This document shows positions 9,121-18,321 of a stretch of 43,047 nucleotides of DNA, in pieces. This stretch comes from Rhodoferax sp. (GTDB taxonomy: Bacteria; Pseudomonadota; Gammaproteobacteria; Burkholderiales; Burkholderiaceae_C), in NCBI GenBank assembly GCA_021737865.1, contig JAIPDC010000005.1, forward strand, positions 1 through 43,047, read 5' to 3'. The translations under genes and the position numbers were made by a program. The notes under the pieces were generated by a model. That model made no database searches, was not told the origin of the DNA, and saw only the letters and a list, made by a program, of their open reading frames with translations. Numbering within the stretch: position 1 is the first letter of the stretch; every line of letters begins with the position of its first letter.

Positions 9121-10428
9121 TTAAGGCAAACGACCGGCCGCCCAGCCGCTGCGCACCGCACCTTCCAGGGTGGCAGGGTAGGGGCCATCGACATAGTCAC
9201 CGGCCGCCAATAGCCCCGGGGCGATGAACTGCGCCGGGCGACACAGTCCGGGCGTGCAGGCAAAGGTGGCGTGCCTTTCGACCACGGTTTGCACAGGTTG
9301 CAGGTCGCCCAGACCAAGCGGGGCGAGTTGCACTGCAGCCTGTGTCAGCACAGCACTTTGCAGTTCCTCGCGTGTGCCCGCGCTGGCGCTGACCACAAAG
9401 GCCAGCAAGCCCGCTGGACCCTCCAATTGACTGCGGTCGAACACAAATTGGGCGGGGGCCTGTGCCGAGGCACGCAGGGCCAGCATGGGGTGTGGCAGGC
9501 GTGCTGCGGGTGCCCAGGCGTATACGGTGGCAATGGCCTCAAAGCGCAGGGCTGCGCTTGTTGCCGCCCACGCCCGCAAGGAATTTGCTATTGATTCAGG
9601 AGCTGCTTGCGCACATTCTGCAAGGGTTGTGGCCGCATTCGATGCTGAAGTGGCCCAGATCAGGCGGTCAAATTCCTGACCGTCCAGCAACCAGTGGGGC
9701 GCGTGCCAGCGCAGTTGGCTGGCGCGCTGGCCCTGGCGAACCTGGCCACCGCGCTGTGTGATCCAGCGTGCTGCGGCGTTCGGAAAAATGGTGCTCAGGT
9801 CGGTGCGAGGCAGCAGCAGGTGCGAGCCGCCGCGAATGCCAAATAGCGCGTCCCTGAGGACCCGCAAGAACACCTGGGCGCTGGCCTGTGCGGCGGCCGT
9901 GTTGAGAGCCGACACGCACAGGGGTTCTATCAACTCTTGCAGCACGCGCGGCGCCATGCCGACGCACAACTGCGCGACCGAGAGGTCGGGTGCGCAAGAG
10001 AAGCCCGCCCATTGCCAGCTCAGCGATGCCCGTATCAGTGACAGCCGCTCGCTCCAGGTCCAGCCGCGTGCAGTGGAAATGGCCGCGATGGCATCGAGCG
10101 GCGCGGGCCAATGGGTCGCGTAGCCGGGCGTCTGCAGACCGGTGCCATCAGGAAAGGGCAGCGCCAGAGGCCGGCGTAACAGGAGCGCATCGGGGTCCAG
10201 TCCCACCAGCCGGATCAGGCGCAGCGCTTCGGTGTAGGCCCCAATCAGGATGTGCTGGCCGTTGTCCAGCGTGACGGGCCTGCCGTCTGGCAGTGTTGAC
10301 TCCAGCGCTCTTGCGCGCCCACCCAGTGTTCGGGAAGCTTCAAAAACCGTGACGGCGTGCCCGGCTTCACAAGCCGATACAGCGGCCGCCATGCCAGCCC
10401 ATCCACCACCGACGATGGCTACTTTCAC
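9121..10428 (-). CDS. hpnE: hydroxysqualene dehydroxylase
   Basis: A 435-residue FAD-dependent enzyme that reduces hydroxysqualene to squalene, the last step of the HpnC-HpnD-HpnE route to hopanoid precursors. The N-terminus VAIVGGGWAGMAAAV is the FAD-binding GxGxxG fold, followed by an Arg-rich LGGRARALES loop; the C-terminal YVDGPYPATLEGAVRSG motif is typical of amine-oxidase/desaturase-like flavoproteins. The GTG at 10428 is chosen because it forms a 4-bp GTGA overlap with the hpnD stop and begins directly at the nucleotide fold; an upstream GTG at 10464 is possible. Residues about 267-281 are encoded by R1 copy 3 and are likely foreign to the family. Confidence 0.88.
   Translation of the reverse strand: MKVAIVGGGWAGMAAAVSACEAGHAVTVFEASRTLGGRARALESTLPDGRPVTLDNGQHILIGAYTEALRLIRLVGLDPDALLLRRPLALPFPDGTGLQTPGYATHWPAPLDAIAAISTARGWTWSERLSLIRASLSWQWAGFSCAPDLSVAQLCVGMAPRVLQELIEPLCVSALNTAAAQASAQVFLRVLRDALFGIRGGSHLLLPRTDLSTIFPNAAARWITQRGGQVRQGQRASQLRWHAPHWLLDGQEFDRLIWATSASNAATTLAECAQAAPESIANSLRAWAATSAALRFEAIATVYAWAPAARLPHPMLALRASAQAPAQFVFDRSQLEGPAGLLAFVVSASAGTREELQSAVLTQAAVQLAPLGLGDLQPVQTVVERHATFACTPGLCRPAQFIAPGLLAAGDYVDGPYPATLEGAVRSGWAAGRLP
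9585..9630 (-). repeat. R1 repeat, copy 3 (inside hpnE, in frame)
   Basis: Read on the minus strand, this carries the R1 core TGCGCAAGCAGCT and the ATAGCAA end. In hpnE it is translated as LAECAQAAPESIANS, the same frame used by the sense-oriented copy in nadE (ALVEYAQAAINIVAN). Confidence 0.75.
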
Positions 10429-11264
10429 AGCCTGCCCAGCGCTTGCACCTTCCACGCCAGCCACATTTTGCGCAGTGGCGTCAGGTGGATGCGCTGGTGC
10501 AACACCTGGAACTTGTCGCCTTCAATCTCGCGCAGAAGGGCACGGTAAATGCTGGCCATCATCAGCCCGGGCTTTTGCGCGCGGCGGTCTTCGTCGGGCA
10601 ACAGGGCCAGCGCCTCATCGTAGAGCGCGTGTGCGCGCTGGGCCTGGAACCGCATCAGGGCGGTAAACCGGTCTGAATAGGTGCGCTTCAAAATCTCGTG
10701 CGCTTTGACATCAAACTGCTGTAGTTCGTTGACCGGCAGGTAGATGCGCCCGCGCAGGGCGTCTTCGCCCACATCGCGAATGATGTTGGTGAGTTGCAGC
10801 GCCTGGCCCAGCTTGTGGGCATAGTCCGTGGTCTGTGGCTGGGTCTGGCCAAAAATGCGGGCCGCCACTTCGCCTACCTCGCCGGCCACCAGGTGGCAGT
10901 AGCGCTGCAGGTTTGGGTAGTCCAGGTAGCGGGTTTGCGTCAGGTCCATCTGGCAGCCTTCAATGACGGCCTGCAAGTGGCGCTGCTCAATGCCGAAATC
11001 ACCGGCCAGCGGCATCAGGGCCAGCATCACCGGGTGGCTGGGGTGGCCGGCGTAGGCATCGGCTACTTCGGATTGCCACCATGCCAGCTTGGTGTGGGCC
11101 ACGCTGGCGTCGACCATGTCGTCCACTACGTCATCGACCTCGCGGCAGAAGGCGTAGAAGGCGGTGATGGCGGCGCGCTTGGCGGTTGGCAGGAACAAAA
11201 AGGCGTAGTAGAAGCTGCTGCCTGAGGCTGCTGCCTTTTGCTGGACGTATTGCGCTGGGGTCAT
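10425..11264 (-). CDS. hpnD: presqualene diphosphate synthase
   Basis: A 279-residue trans-isoprenyl diphosphate synthase (squalene/phytoene synthase family) that joins two farnesyl diphosphates to presqualene diphosphate. The first Asp-rich motif is in CREVDDVVDD (residues 40-49) and the second in NIIRDVGEDALRGRIYLP, the paired Mg2+/diphosphate sites. The family signature YCHLVAGEVG is also present. The ATG at 11264 is used; a TTG at 11273 would add three residues. It overlaps hpnE by 4 bp and lies downstream of hpnC, separated by R2 copy 1 and a pentamer repeat. The context hpnC-hpnD-hpnE separates it from carotenoid phytoene synthase. Confidence 0.9.
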   Translation of the reverse strand: MTPAQYVQQKAAASGSSFYYAFLFLPTAKRAAITAFYAFCREVDDVVDDMVDASVAHTKLAWWQSEVADAYAGHPSHPVMLALMPLAGDFGIEQRHLQAVIEGCQMDLTQTRYLDYPNLQRYCHLVAGEVGEVAARIFGQTQPQTTDYAHKLGQALQLTNIIRDVGEDALRGRIYLPVNELQQFDVKAHEILKRTYSDRFTALMRFQAQRAHALYDEALALLPDEDRRAQKPGLMMASIYRALLREIEGDKFQVLHQRIHLTPLRKMWLAWKVQALGRL

Positions 11265-11305
11265 AAGTTTCAATTGTCACTCAGAGCGGGGTGGGGGGCA
11301 GATCA

Positions 11306-11330
11306 TGTTGAGTTATGTTGTGTTGTGTTG
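11306..11330. repeat. pentanucleotide tandem repeat (TGTTG)
   Basis: Five consecutive 5-bp units: TGTTG, AGTTA, then three TGTTG. It lies 42-66 bp upstream of the hpnD start codon and next to the left arm of R2 copy 1. A short tract like this can change length by slipped-strand mispairing; no effect can be seen from one sequence. Confidence 0.6.
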
Positions 11331-11416
11331 AATCAGGTGGGCCGGGTGTTCTGCTGCGTGTCCCCCGGCCTTCGGCCTCCTCCTTGACCTACGCAGAACA
11401 CCCAGCCCACCTGATT
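11331..11416. repeat. R2 nested-hairpin repeat, copy 1 (hpnC-hpnD gap)
   Basis: Arms 11331-11354 and 11393-11416 are complementary at 23 of 24 positions. The inner end of each arm is the conserved TGTTCTGC/GCAGAACA. The 38-bp core has TGTCCCCC, a small GGCC-TTC-GGCC hairpin, then CTCCTCCTTGACCT. The outer arm halves (AATCAGGTGGGC) differ from copy 2 although each copy pairs with itself. Transcribed between hpnC and hpnD, it could act as an RNA processing site or transcription brake; it has no T-tract. Confidence 0.75.
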
Positions 11417-11444
11417 TGGCTGCATGTTCAGCCACGAAGTACGC

Positions 11445-12323
11445 CTACATCCACAACGCCCGCCACAGCATGATTGGGAAGTCCCACCAGCGCAGGGTGG
11501 GGCGCGTATTCAGCGTGGCGTAGTGCAGGGCGTCGATGCGGTCCAGAATGCGCAACCCGCCTTGCACCACCAGGCGCAGCTCCCACCCGGCGCGACCGGG
11601 AACCTGGTGCACCAATTCTGATCCAGATTGCATGCTAGCCCTCGCCGTTGCTGCGCAGGCAGCTATCAATTGTGTAGCATTTTCAGTTTGACGCAGGGCC
11701 AGAATATCTTCCTGCGAGACGCCAAAGCGCATGCATTCGTTGTATGGCAGGTAGTAGCGGCCCCGGGGAATGTCCACGCTCAGGTCCTGCCAGAAGTTAA
11801 TGAGCTGCAGGGCACTGCAAATGGCGTCGCTGCGCTGCAATGCCAGCGTGTCATTCACGCCGTACAGGTGCAGCAACAAGCGCCCGATCGGGTTGGCGGA
11901 GCGGCGGCAGTAGTCCAGCAGTTCGGCGTGCGTGGCATAGCCTTCTGCAGCGGCGGACTTTTGGGTGTCCTGCACAAAGGCATCGAGCAGGTCGTGCAGA
12001 AGTTGGGGTGGGAGTTGGTGGTTTTGCAGCGCGACTTGCAGCGGGCCGAATACGTTGGGCCAACGGGTGCTGGCGGGCGGTGTGATGGCGTGTCCTGGTG
12101 GGACGGTGTTACACGCAGCGACCAAGTCTTGCCGGTAGGCCTGCAGTTCTTCGATCCGTTGCCCGGAAGTGGCCTCGCCCTCATCGGCAATGTCATCGGC
12201 CGTGCGGGCAAAGTGGTAGATGGCGGAGATGGGCGAACGCAAATGCGCCGGGCACAGGAGGGACGCGACCGGAAAGTTTTCGTAATGGGTGATTGGGGAT
12301 GGGCTTTCCATGGGCGGGTGCAT
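11445..12323 (-). CDS. hpnC: hydroxysqualene synthase
   Basis: A 292-residue squalene/phytoene synthase family protein that converts presqualene diphosphate to hydroxysqualene in hopanoid precursor synthesis. HYENFPVAS at the N-terminus is characteristic of HpnC. The first Asp motif is ARTADDIADE (residues 39-48) and the second is INFWQDLSVDIPRGRYYLP. It is the first gene of the hpnC-hpnD-hpnE set; squalene-hopene cyclase is not in the window. The ATG at 12323 is used, with a second ATG 12 bases on as alternative; neither has a clear ribosome-binding site. Residues about 215-230 (NATQLIAACAATARASM) come from R1 copy 4 read in antisense. Confidence 0.9.
   Translation of the reverse strand: MHPPMESPSPITHYENFPVASLLCPAHLRSPISAIYHFARTADDIADEGEATSGQRIEELQAYRQDLVAACNTVPPGHAITPPASTRWPNVFGPLQVALQNHQLPPQLLHDLLDAFVQDTQKSAAAEGYATHAELLDYCRRSANPIGRLLLHLYGVNDTLALQRSDAICSALQLINFWQDLSVDIPRGRYYLPYNECMRFGVSQEDILALRQTENATQLIAACAATARASMQSGSELVHQVPGRAGWELRLVVQGGLRILDRIDALHYATLNTRPTLRWWDFPIMLWRALWM
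11634..11679 (+). repeat. R1 repeat, copy 4 (inside hpnC, antisense to the gene, in frame)
   Basis: Carries GCTAGCCCTCG, CTGCGCAGGCAGCTATCAAT and GTAGCA in R1 order. hpnC reads its complement as ATQLIAACAATARASM. The copy in the GNAT-like gene is read in the same antisense frame (ASSLIAVDTYSTRASS). Confidence 0.8.
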
Positions 12324-12454
12324 TGGAGGATTTTGCCAGTGTGGCTGGCTGCTGCATCCGCTGTGCGGGTAAGATCATTTGGCACAGCTGCGAGAATTGC
12401 GTTGGATGCCCCCGATCAACAGGTTAGCTGATTTTTCTGAAAGATGAAGGTTGT

Positions 12455-14698
12455 ATGTCGACACCCGCACAAGGCAATGCGCCAAGAATAGATTCAGAAA
12501 TGCTACTCAACAAGATATTGTTGCAGCTTCACGATGGGGCAGACCTGCAGCTTGCCGTTGGACAGGCGTATCCTGACATCATGACCCTTATGGATGCCGA
12601 GCGGGTCACCATCTACCAGAAGGATAAAATTTCTGGCGACATGGTTTCTCGATTCAAGGTGGCTGATGAATTGAAGGAAATCCGGGTCTCATCCTCTACC
12701 ACATCATTGTCTGGCTACTGCGCCCTGACACGGCAAGCTGTCAACGTTGCGGACGTATATGACGCGCCGGCCTTGAGCAAGATTCATCCCGCATTGGTGT
12801 TTCAGGATTCTTTCGACCGGGCTTCCGGTTTTCGTACCCGGGCCATGATGGTGCTGCCCATTTTGTTTCACGATGCACTCTTGGGAGTATTGCAAGTCAT
12901 TAATCGGCGCCGTGGGGGACCGTTTAGTGATGTGGATGTGGCATTAGCCAATAAGCTGGCGACGATCCTGGCTCAGAAGTTACGGTATGAACTACAGGCG
13001 ACATCAGGCCCGTACGCACATCTGGTCCACAACGGTCGATTGAAGCAATCCGATCTGGATGACATCAAGCTGCGCTCCAACAAGACCAGACAAACTGTGT
13101 CTCAGTTGCTGATGCGCGAAATGAGAATTGGCGCGGCGGAAATTGGCGCGTCAATGGAGCGCCACTACCAAATTCCCTATATGCCGTTTGATCCGGCCTT
13201 GGTAATTCCCAAAGAGCTGTTCCAGGGTATCAAGGAGAGTTATTTGCGCGCCTGCGGCTGGCTGCCCGTCGCGGGCGACCGAAAAGAGGTCACGATCTTG
13301 ATCGATGACCCCTCGGACAACGCGAAGTTGCGCGAGATTCAGAGTCTGATCAATGCGCAAAAATACATCTTTAAGCTGGGGTTGCCCGAAGACATGTTGC
13401 GATTTCTGGGGCAGGAAGTGGCTACCCCAGGCGATGGCGATGGTGCCGGCAACGCATCTGCTCCTGTGCGCACCGAAACGGCAATCGGCGAGGCCACCGA
13501 TGAAAGTGATGCTGCGGTAGTGCAACTCGTGAACAGATTGCTGATGCAAGCCTACCTGGACCGCGCATCTGATATTCACATTGAACCCGCTGCTGGCACT
13601 TCGCCCACTGCGGTGCGCTTCAGGGTGGACGGCAGCTGTTTGTGGAAGGAGGATGTCCCGACACATATGCACCGGTCGGTTATTTCTCGGATCAAGATTC
13701 TGGCAAAGCTGGACATTTCCGAGCAACGCAAACCGCAAGACGGCAAGCTGATGGTTCGTTATAAGGGCAACCCGTTGGAGTTTCGCGTTGCAACCATTCC
13801 CACAGTTCATGGTGAGTCGATGGTGCTGCGTCTGCTGACATCCGGTGCCAAGCTCATGAAGATTGACGAAATGAACATCGCACCGCACTACCACAGCATG
13901 TTGCACAAGGTGCTTGGCCAGCCGCACGGTGTGTTCTTGGTCGTGGGACCGACGGGTTCAGGAAAGACCACTTCGTTGCACGCACTGTTAAACCATCTGA
14001 ATACACCCGATCGAAAGATCTGGACGGCAGAAGACCCGGTAGAAATTACCCAGAAAGGGCTACAGCAAGTGCAGGTGCACCCCAAGATCGGTTTTACGTT
14101 TGCCGCCGCCATGCGGTCCTTCTTGCGCTGTGACCCGGACATCATCATGGTGGGGGAAATGCGCGACCAGGAAACCGCAACGATTGGCATTGAAGCCTCC
14201 CTTACCGGGCATTTGGTGTTCTCTACGCTCCACTCCAACTCCGCTCCCGAGACATTGACGCGGCTGATGGATCTGGGGGTGGAAAAATCCAGTTTTGCAG
14301 ACGCGTTGCTGGGAGTGATGTCACAGCGCCTCATGCGAAAGCTGTGCAGCAAATGCAAGCAACCCGTGCCACTCACGCCTGAACTCCAAGGCGATCTCAA
14401 GGCACTGTATGGCGAGCGCTTCGAAGACGACTGTGGCGCTTATCTGGGAGCTGCTGGCTCGCTGTTTCGCCATGGCAAATGCAACGCCTGCCAGAATACC
14501 GGCTTTCATGGCCGCGTACCAATCCATGAATTCCTGGTGGCATCCCCCGATCTGAAGCGCCTCATTTCACAGGGCGCACGGTTGGAGCAGCTTGTTGACG
14601 CAGCCTGCCAGGCCGGAATGCGCACATTGATTCAGGACCAGGTCATCAAAGCTTTCCTGGGATATGTGGATGTGGACGAAGCTCTTGGAGCAAGATAG
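12455..14698 (+). CDS. GAF-domain GspE/PilB-type secretion/assembly ATPase
   Basis: A 747-residue protein with an N-terminal GAF domain (about residues 20-180, ending LLGVLQVINRR...) and a C-terminal type II secretion/type IV pilus ATPase. Visible ATPase motifs are Walker A GPTGSGKTTS (about residue 497), the Asp box TAEDPVE, Walker B DPDIIMVGEMRD (about 560), the His box region GHLVFSTLHSN, and a tetracysteine zinc site split between CSKCKQ (about 630) and CNACQN (about 675). Such ATPases drive pilus extension or pseudopilus assembly from the cytoplasm; the GAF domain suggests control by a small ligand. No other pilus or secretion gene is adjacent, so the partner machine is unknown. The ATG at 12455 has a purine-rich GATGAAGG upstream. 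Confidence 0.85.
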   Translation: MSTPAQGNAPRIDSEMLLNKILLQLHDGADLQLAVGQAYPDIMTLMDAERVTIYQKDKISGDMVSRFKVADELKEIRVSSSTTSLSGYCALTRQAVNVADVYDAPALSKIHPALVFQDSFDRASGFRTRAMMVLPILFHDALLGVLQVINRRRGGPFSDVDVALANKLATILAQKLRYELQATSGPYAHLVHNGRLKQSDLDDIKLRSNKTRQTVSQLLMREMRIGAAEIGASMERHYQIPYMPFDPALVIPKELFQGIKESYLRACGWLPVAGDRKEVTILIDDPSDNAKLREIQSLINAQKYIFKLGLPEDMLRFLGQEVATPGDGDGAGNASAPVRTETAIGEATDESDAAVVQLVNRLLMQAYLDRASDIHIEPAAGTSPTAVRFRVDGSCLWKEDVPTHMHRSVISRIKILAKLDISEQRKPQDGKLMVRYKGNPLEFRVATIPTVHGESMVLRLLTSGAKLMKIDEMNIAPHYHSMLHKVLGQPHGVFLVVGPTGSGKTTSLHALLNHLNTPDRKIWTAEDPVEITQKGLQQVQVHPKIGFTFAAAMRSFLRCDPDIIMVGEMRDQETATIGIEASLTGHLVFSTLHSNSAPETLTRLMDLGVEKSSFADALLGVMSQRLMRKLCSKCKQPVPLTPELQGDLKALYGERFEDDCGAYLGAAGSLFRHGKCNACQNTGFHGRVPIHEFLVASPDLKRLISQGARLEQLVDAACQAGMRTLIQDQVIKAFLGYVDVDEALGAR

Positions 14699-14713
14699 CG
14701 GACCCCGCCCCGA

Positions 14714-16912
14714 CTATTTCCGGCTCATCACCACCACGCTGCCGGTGTCACCTGCTTCAAACCTTCTCGCATGGTAGTTGACCAGCGGATCATCAGGGTA
14801 TTGGGTTGCCATCAACTTGAAGGCGTCAGCCGCCTGGGGTGATTCTGCATCCATCAGCGCATAGGCAGAACGGTACTGTTCCATGCGCTCACTCGCGTCT
14901 TCTCCCTCGGTCAGTGGTTCATATACCGTAATCGGGACGGTTTTCCCCTTTAACACCAGGCGGCCCCCCGGACGACCCCGGAAGTTTTTCATTTGCTGTA
15001 CTGTGGACCCGCTGATACAAATACGGGTTCCCAGTTGACCGTTGATGCTCTCAAGCCGGGCCGCCGTATTGATGGCGTCGCCCAGTGCCCGGTAGTCGAA
15101 CATCACCTTTCCGCCAAAATTCCCGACCATGACATCGCCCGTATTAACACCGATTCGGGTCCGCCCAAAAGGAATGCCCCGCGTCTGCTGGCTTTGGCTA
15201 AAAGCATGGGCAAATTCATCCATCGCCATTGCACACGCCACGGCGCGCGCTGCATGGTCTGGTTGAACCACAGGGGCAGAAAACATCACGGCGACAGCAT
15301 CGCCCACGATCCTGTCGAGCGTACCGTCATGCGCAAAGGCTATTTCAATCATGCTGTTCAGGTATTCGTTCAGCAGTGACGACAATATCGAGGGTTCGTA
15401 TTTTTCCATCATCGACGTGAACCCGGCCAGGTCGGTCATAACAAACGAGCACTCCCGGTATTCACCGCCCAGCACCAGTGTTTCCGGGTTCTCCTGCAGG
15501 TATTTCACCCGATTGGGCGAGATGTAACGGGAAAATGCGGTCCTGATCCAGCGCTGTTCCTTTTCCGTACGCAAATAGCCTGGCACAAAGAGCGACAGGA
15601 ATAGCGCAGTAAGACCCAAGGCCGGGTACAACGGGTCAAACAGGAGATACTGGCTTACAAATAGCCACATCGAGAGACTCGCTAGCCCAACCACACCCGC
15701 ACCAAGCAACACCACAGACCATATCGGGCGAAAGTAGGCAAGCATCAACGCCATCGCCAGGCCATAGCTCAACATCAGACCCGTCACAAACGCGTTTTCC
15801 CACCCTGGCCGCAGCAGGTACTCATTGGTCAATAGCTGCTCGATCAGCTGCACATGGCCTTCCACCCCGGGGACCAACTGACCCAGCGGTGTGCGCACCA
15901 CATCCCCCAACCCGACGGACGTGGCGCCGATCACAACAATGTGGTCTTTGATGCGTTTGGGTTCAACCTTGCCATCGAGGATGTCAATGGCGGAAACATA
16001 GCGGTCATTTGATTTTGGGCGCATGTGTAACCACACCCGTGCTTCCGGTGACGTTGGCAGGTAAGCGGCGGTCCCCACCTGGATGCCTTCGATTCCAGGC
16101 GGTTGCAACCAGCTTGCTTTTTGTGGCGAAAGAAACTTCGCCAGTAAATCGCTGGACCCCAGGTACACCCGCAACCCTTCCAGTGCCAGGCTGGGATAGA
16201 GGGAGTGCTCGTCACCCAGCGCACTCACCAGTGGCATCGATCGCAGAATCCCGTCGTGATCGGGCGCCATGGTCACAACACCTGCGCCCATCGCCGAACC
16301 AACCAACGCAGGGTAATAGCCCGTCCCGTCGGACCAGCTTCTGACCCAGGAAGCAATATCTCCGCCCTCTACAGCAATATGCGTCTTGCGCGGGGGCAAT
16401 GGCTTATGTATATCGGAGTTGTATGCCTGAATTCCTGTTACTACCCTGCTCTGCGAAAAAATCGCGGCTAACATTTCGTCGTGTGATGGGAACGTCTGCA
16501 GCAAGGCGTCGAGCTGGGCGTTTTCGGGCCAGAACTGTTTGACTACATTGGGTGACGTGCGATCCGCTTCGGCCAAAATCAGGTCCAGTACAACGACCCG
16601 TGCACCAAACGCTGTCAGTTGGTCAATGATCTGCGCCAGCACGGTGCGAGGCCAAGGCCATTGACCTAATGTTTCCAGGCTCTTATCGTCAATAGCCACC
16701 ACCCTGACGGGTACGTCTTCGACATACGCGCCAGGATGCACCTTATGCAGCCAGTCAAACGCAAAATCCCTAATGCGCATTCGCTCCAGGGGGTCTTGGT
16801 ATTGCACCGCTAGAAAAAAGACCACAATTGCCGACGGCAACAGTGCCTGCATCAACAACTGATAAACCCGTTTGCGAGTCCAAGGGGGGCCAAACAACCA
16901 CGCTTTCGCCAT
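14714..16912 (-). CDS. CHASE2-domain adenylate/guanylate cyclase
   Basis: A 732-residue membrane protein with one N-terminal membrane segment (about residues 20-40), a periplasmic CHASE2 sensor domain, three further membrane segments (about 370-450), and a C-terminal class III cyclase domain. Cyclase motifs are FVMTDLAGFTSM with a metal-binding Asp, VGDAVAVMF with the second, and YRALGDAINTAARLE with the ribose/transition-state Asn and Arg. GTLDRIVGD has Arg where adenylate cyclases usually have Lys, so ATP or GTP preference is open. It should turn a periplasmic signal into cAMP or cGMP. It is the last gene of the TpsB-TpsA-FecR cassette, 56 bp after the LysM-FecR gene. Confidence 0.87.
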   Translation of the reverse strand: MAKAWLFGPPWTRKRVYQLLMQALLPSAIVVFFLAVQYQDPLERMRIRDFAFDWLHKVHPGAYVEDVPVRVVAIDDKSLETLGQWPWPRTVLAQIIDQLTAFGARVVVLDLILAEADRTSPNVVKQFWPENAQLDALLQTFPSHDEMLAAIFSQSRVVTGIQAYNSDIHKPLPPRKTHIAVEGGDIASWVRSWSDGTGYYPALVGSAMGAGVVTMAPDHDGILRSMPLVSALGDEHSLYPSLALEGLRVYLGSSDLLAKFLSPQKASWLQPPGIEGIQVGTAAYLPTSPEARVWLHMRPKSNDRYVSAIDILDGKVEPKRIKDHIVVIGATSVGLGDVVRTPLGQLVPGVEGHVQLIEQLLTNEYLLRPGWENAFVTGLMLSYGLAMALMLAYFRPIWSVVLLGAGVVGLASLSMWLFVSQYLLFDPLYPALGLTALFLSLFVPGYLRTEKEQRWIRTAFSRYISPNRVKYLQENPETLVLGGEYRECSFVMTDLAGFTSMMEKYEPSILSSLLNEYLNSMIEIAFAHDGTLDRIVGDAVAVMFSAPVVQPDHAARAVACAMAMDEFAHAFSQSQQTRGIPFGRTRIGVNTGDVMVGNFGGKVMFDYRALGDAINTAARLESINGQLGTRICISGSTVQQMKNFRGRPGGRLVLKGKTVPITVYEPLTEGEDASERMEQYRSAYALMDAESPQAADAFKLMATQYPDDPLVNYHARRFEAGDTGSVVVMSRK

Positions 16913-16968
16913 GGTTCAAAACCGACCGTCAAACATAGCCAGATAGCGTCGCTTGCACATTGCTCGTG

Positions 16969-18321
16969 TCACCGGGATACAGCCGCACCGCGCGTGAACG
17001 TAAACGCATCGCTGAAAGGGCCAACGTCACCGGTGTTGGTGATGCTGGCGACCCGCCAATAGTATTGGCCCTCCGGCACGGCAATCAATACTGCGCGGGT
17101 GCTGCCAGAGATCTTGGGCACCACCGCCACCAGATTCTTGAATTCGGCATCTTCGGACAGTTGAAAAAGGTAGTCCTGGGCTTGCGGCGCGGTAGACCAC
17201 CGAAACACCACTTTTTCATCGACTGAACGGTATTGGTCTTGCGGAAGGCTGAGATCAGGTGGCTCTGGACGGGTTTTTACGGCAAAAGCCTTGATTCCAT
17301 TGGAACCCTCCAGCCCTGACGCATCGATGCCGCGCACCCGCAATACGTAGTCGCCATCGGGCAGTTCATCCCACTGTGTTTTGCTGTTTTCAGAAACTTC
17401 ATCCACGATGATCGCGTCATTGCCCTGGACCACCGCAAGCAGTTGCACGCGGTACCGCATAGCGCCTGCGAGCCCTGTCCATTCAAATCGGGCTGGCAAT
17501 TTTTTGACCAGAGTTGAAGACGCACCCATGATCGGCGCACTTAACAAGCGAGTGGGCTGCCCCAGCGCTTTTCCCGGCTCAGCGAGGATGCCGAAGCCTG
17601 CTCCAATCACGGCCTGACTGCCTTGGGACTCACCGGCTACCAACCCCTCCACAACCTCGGTACGCGTGGCACCACTGCTCTCGTCAACCTGTATGCGAAA
17701 ACCCGTACCGCGCACGGCAAGGTTGAGTGCGGGTGTGTTGATTTCATACCGCGCAACCGGCCCCTTTTGCGGCGATACCTGCGAGTCGGTTCCCCCCTGA
17801 TGAACCTGAACCTTGGTGTCTGCCATGCCCGTTTTGCCGTAGTTGACCAGGCTCGAGAGGGTGATTTTGCTTTTCTCCGTAACCAGCATCCGGGAGTCAT
17901 CGGCGAAGCGAACGGTCAATGTGCTGCGTGCGCTGGTCTGGATGGTGTCGCCCATCTTCAACACATCACCCGATACCACCTTGGCAACGGGCTGCCCTGA
18001 TTTGTCGAGTCGCTGCACTTCGCCGTGCACCAGGACAGCGGCTGCAAATGGATCGCCTTGTTTGAGGTCGCCTACCGGGATGTTGATCTGCTTGCCCGGC
18101 TGCAACAGCTTGGGGTCCGGTACGGTATTGTTTTGCTGCAATTTTTTCCATTCGTCCGGGTTCTTTTGATACGACTTGGAAATGTCGATCAGTCGATCGC
18201 CCGGACGGACCTTGTAGCCCCAGACCTGATCGACTTTTTGCGCATAACCGGGCGCGGCGATCAACAGACACGCCAATAGGAACCCGTTTGTGGCACGCAT
18301 TACCATGCTGCTCGCGCTCAT
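16969..18321 (-). CDS. LysM and FecR domain protein, exported
   Basis: A 450-residue protein with a signal peptide (from the Met at residue 8, ending PGYA-Q), a LysM domain (YKVRPGDRLIDIS to QINIP, about residues 36-82) that should bind peptidoglycan, and a FecR domain (about 100-230, with TPALNLAVRGTGF). Two fibronectin-III-like segments follow (FEWTGLAGAMRYRVQL; FRWSTAPQAQDYLFQLSED). FecR domains lie in the periplasm and sense or relay surface signals. Its ATG overlaps the tpsA stop by 4 bp (ATGA), so translation is coupled to the secreted protein. It is probably the link between the two-partner-secretion pair and the CHASE2 cyclase; that role is inference. Confidence 0.85.
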   Translation of the reverse strand: MSASSMVMRATNGFLLACLLIAAPGYAQKVDQVWGYKVRPGDRLIDISKSYQKNPDEWKKLQQNNTVPDPKLLQPGKQINIPVGDLKQGDPFAAAVLVHGEVQRLDKSGQPVAKVVSGDVLKMGDTIQTSARSTLTVRFADDSRMLVTEKSKITLSSLVNYGKTGMADTKVQVHQGGTDSQVSPQKGPVARYEINTPALNLAVRGTGFRIQVDESSGATRTEVVEGLVAGESQGSQAVIGAGFGILAEPGKALGQPTRLLSAPIMGASSTLVKKLPARFEWTGLAGAMRYRVQLLAVVQGNDAIIVDEVSENSKTQWDELPDGDYVLRVRGIDASGLEGSNGIKAFAVKTRPEPPDLSLPQDQYRSVDEKVVFRWSTAPQAQDYLFQLSEDAEFKNLVAVVPKISGSTRAVLIAVPEGQYYWRVASITNTGDVGPFSDAFTFTRGAAVSR

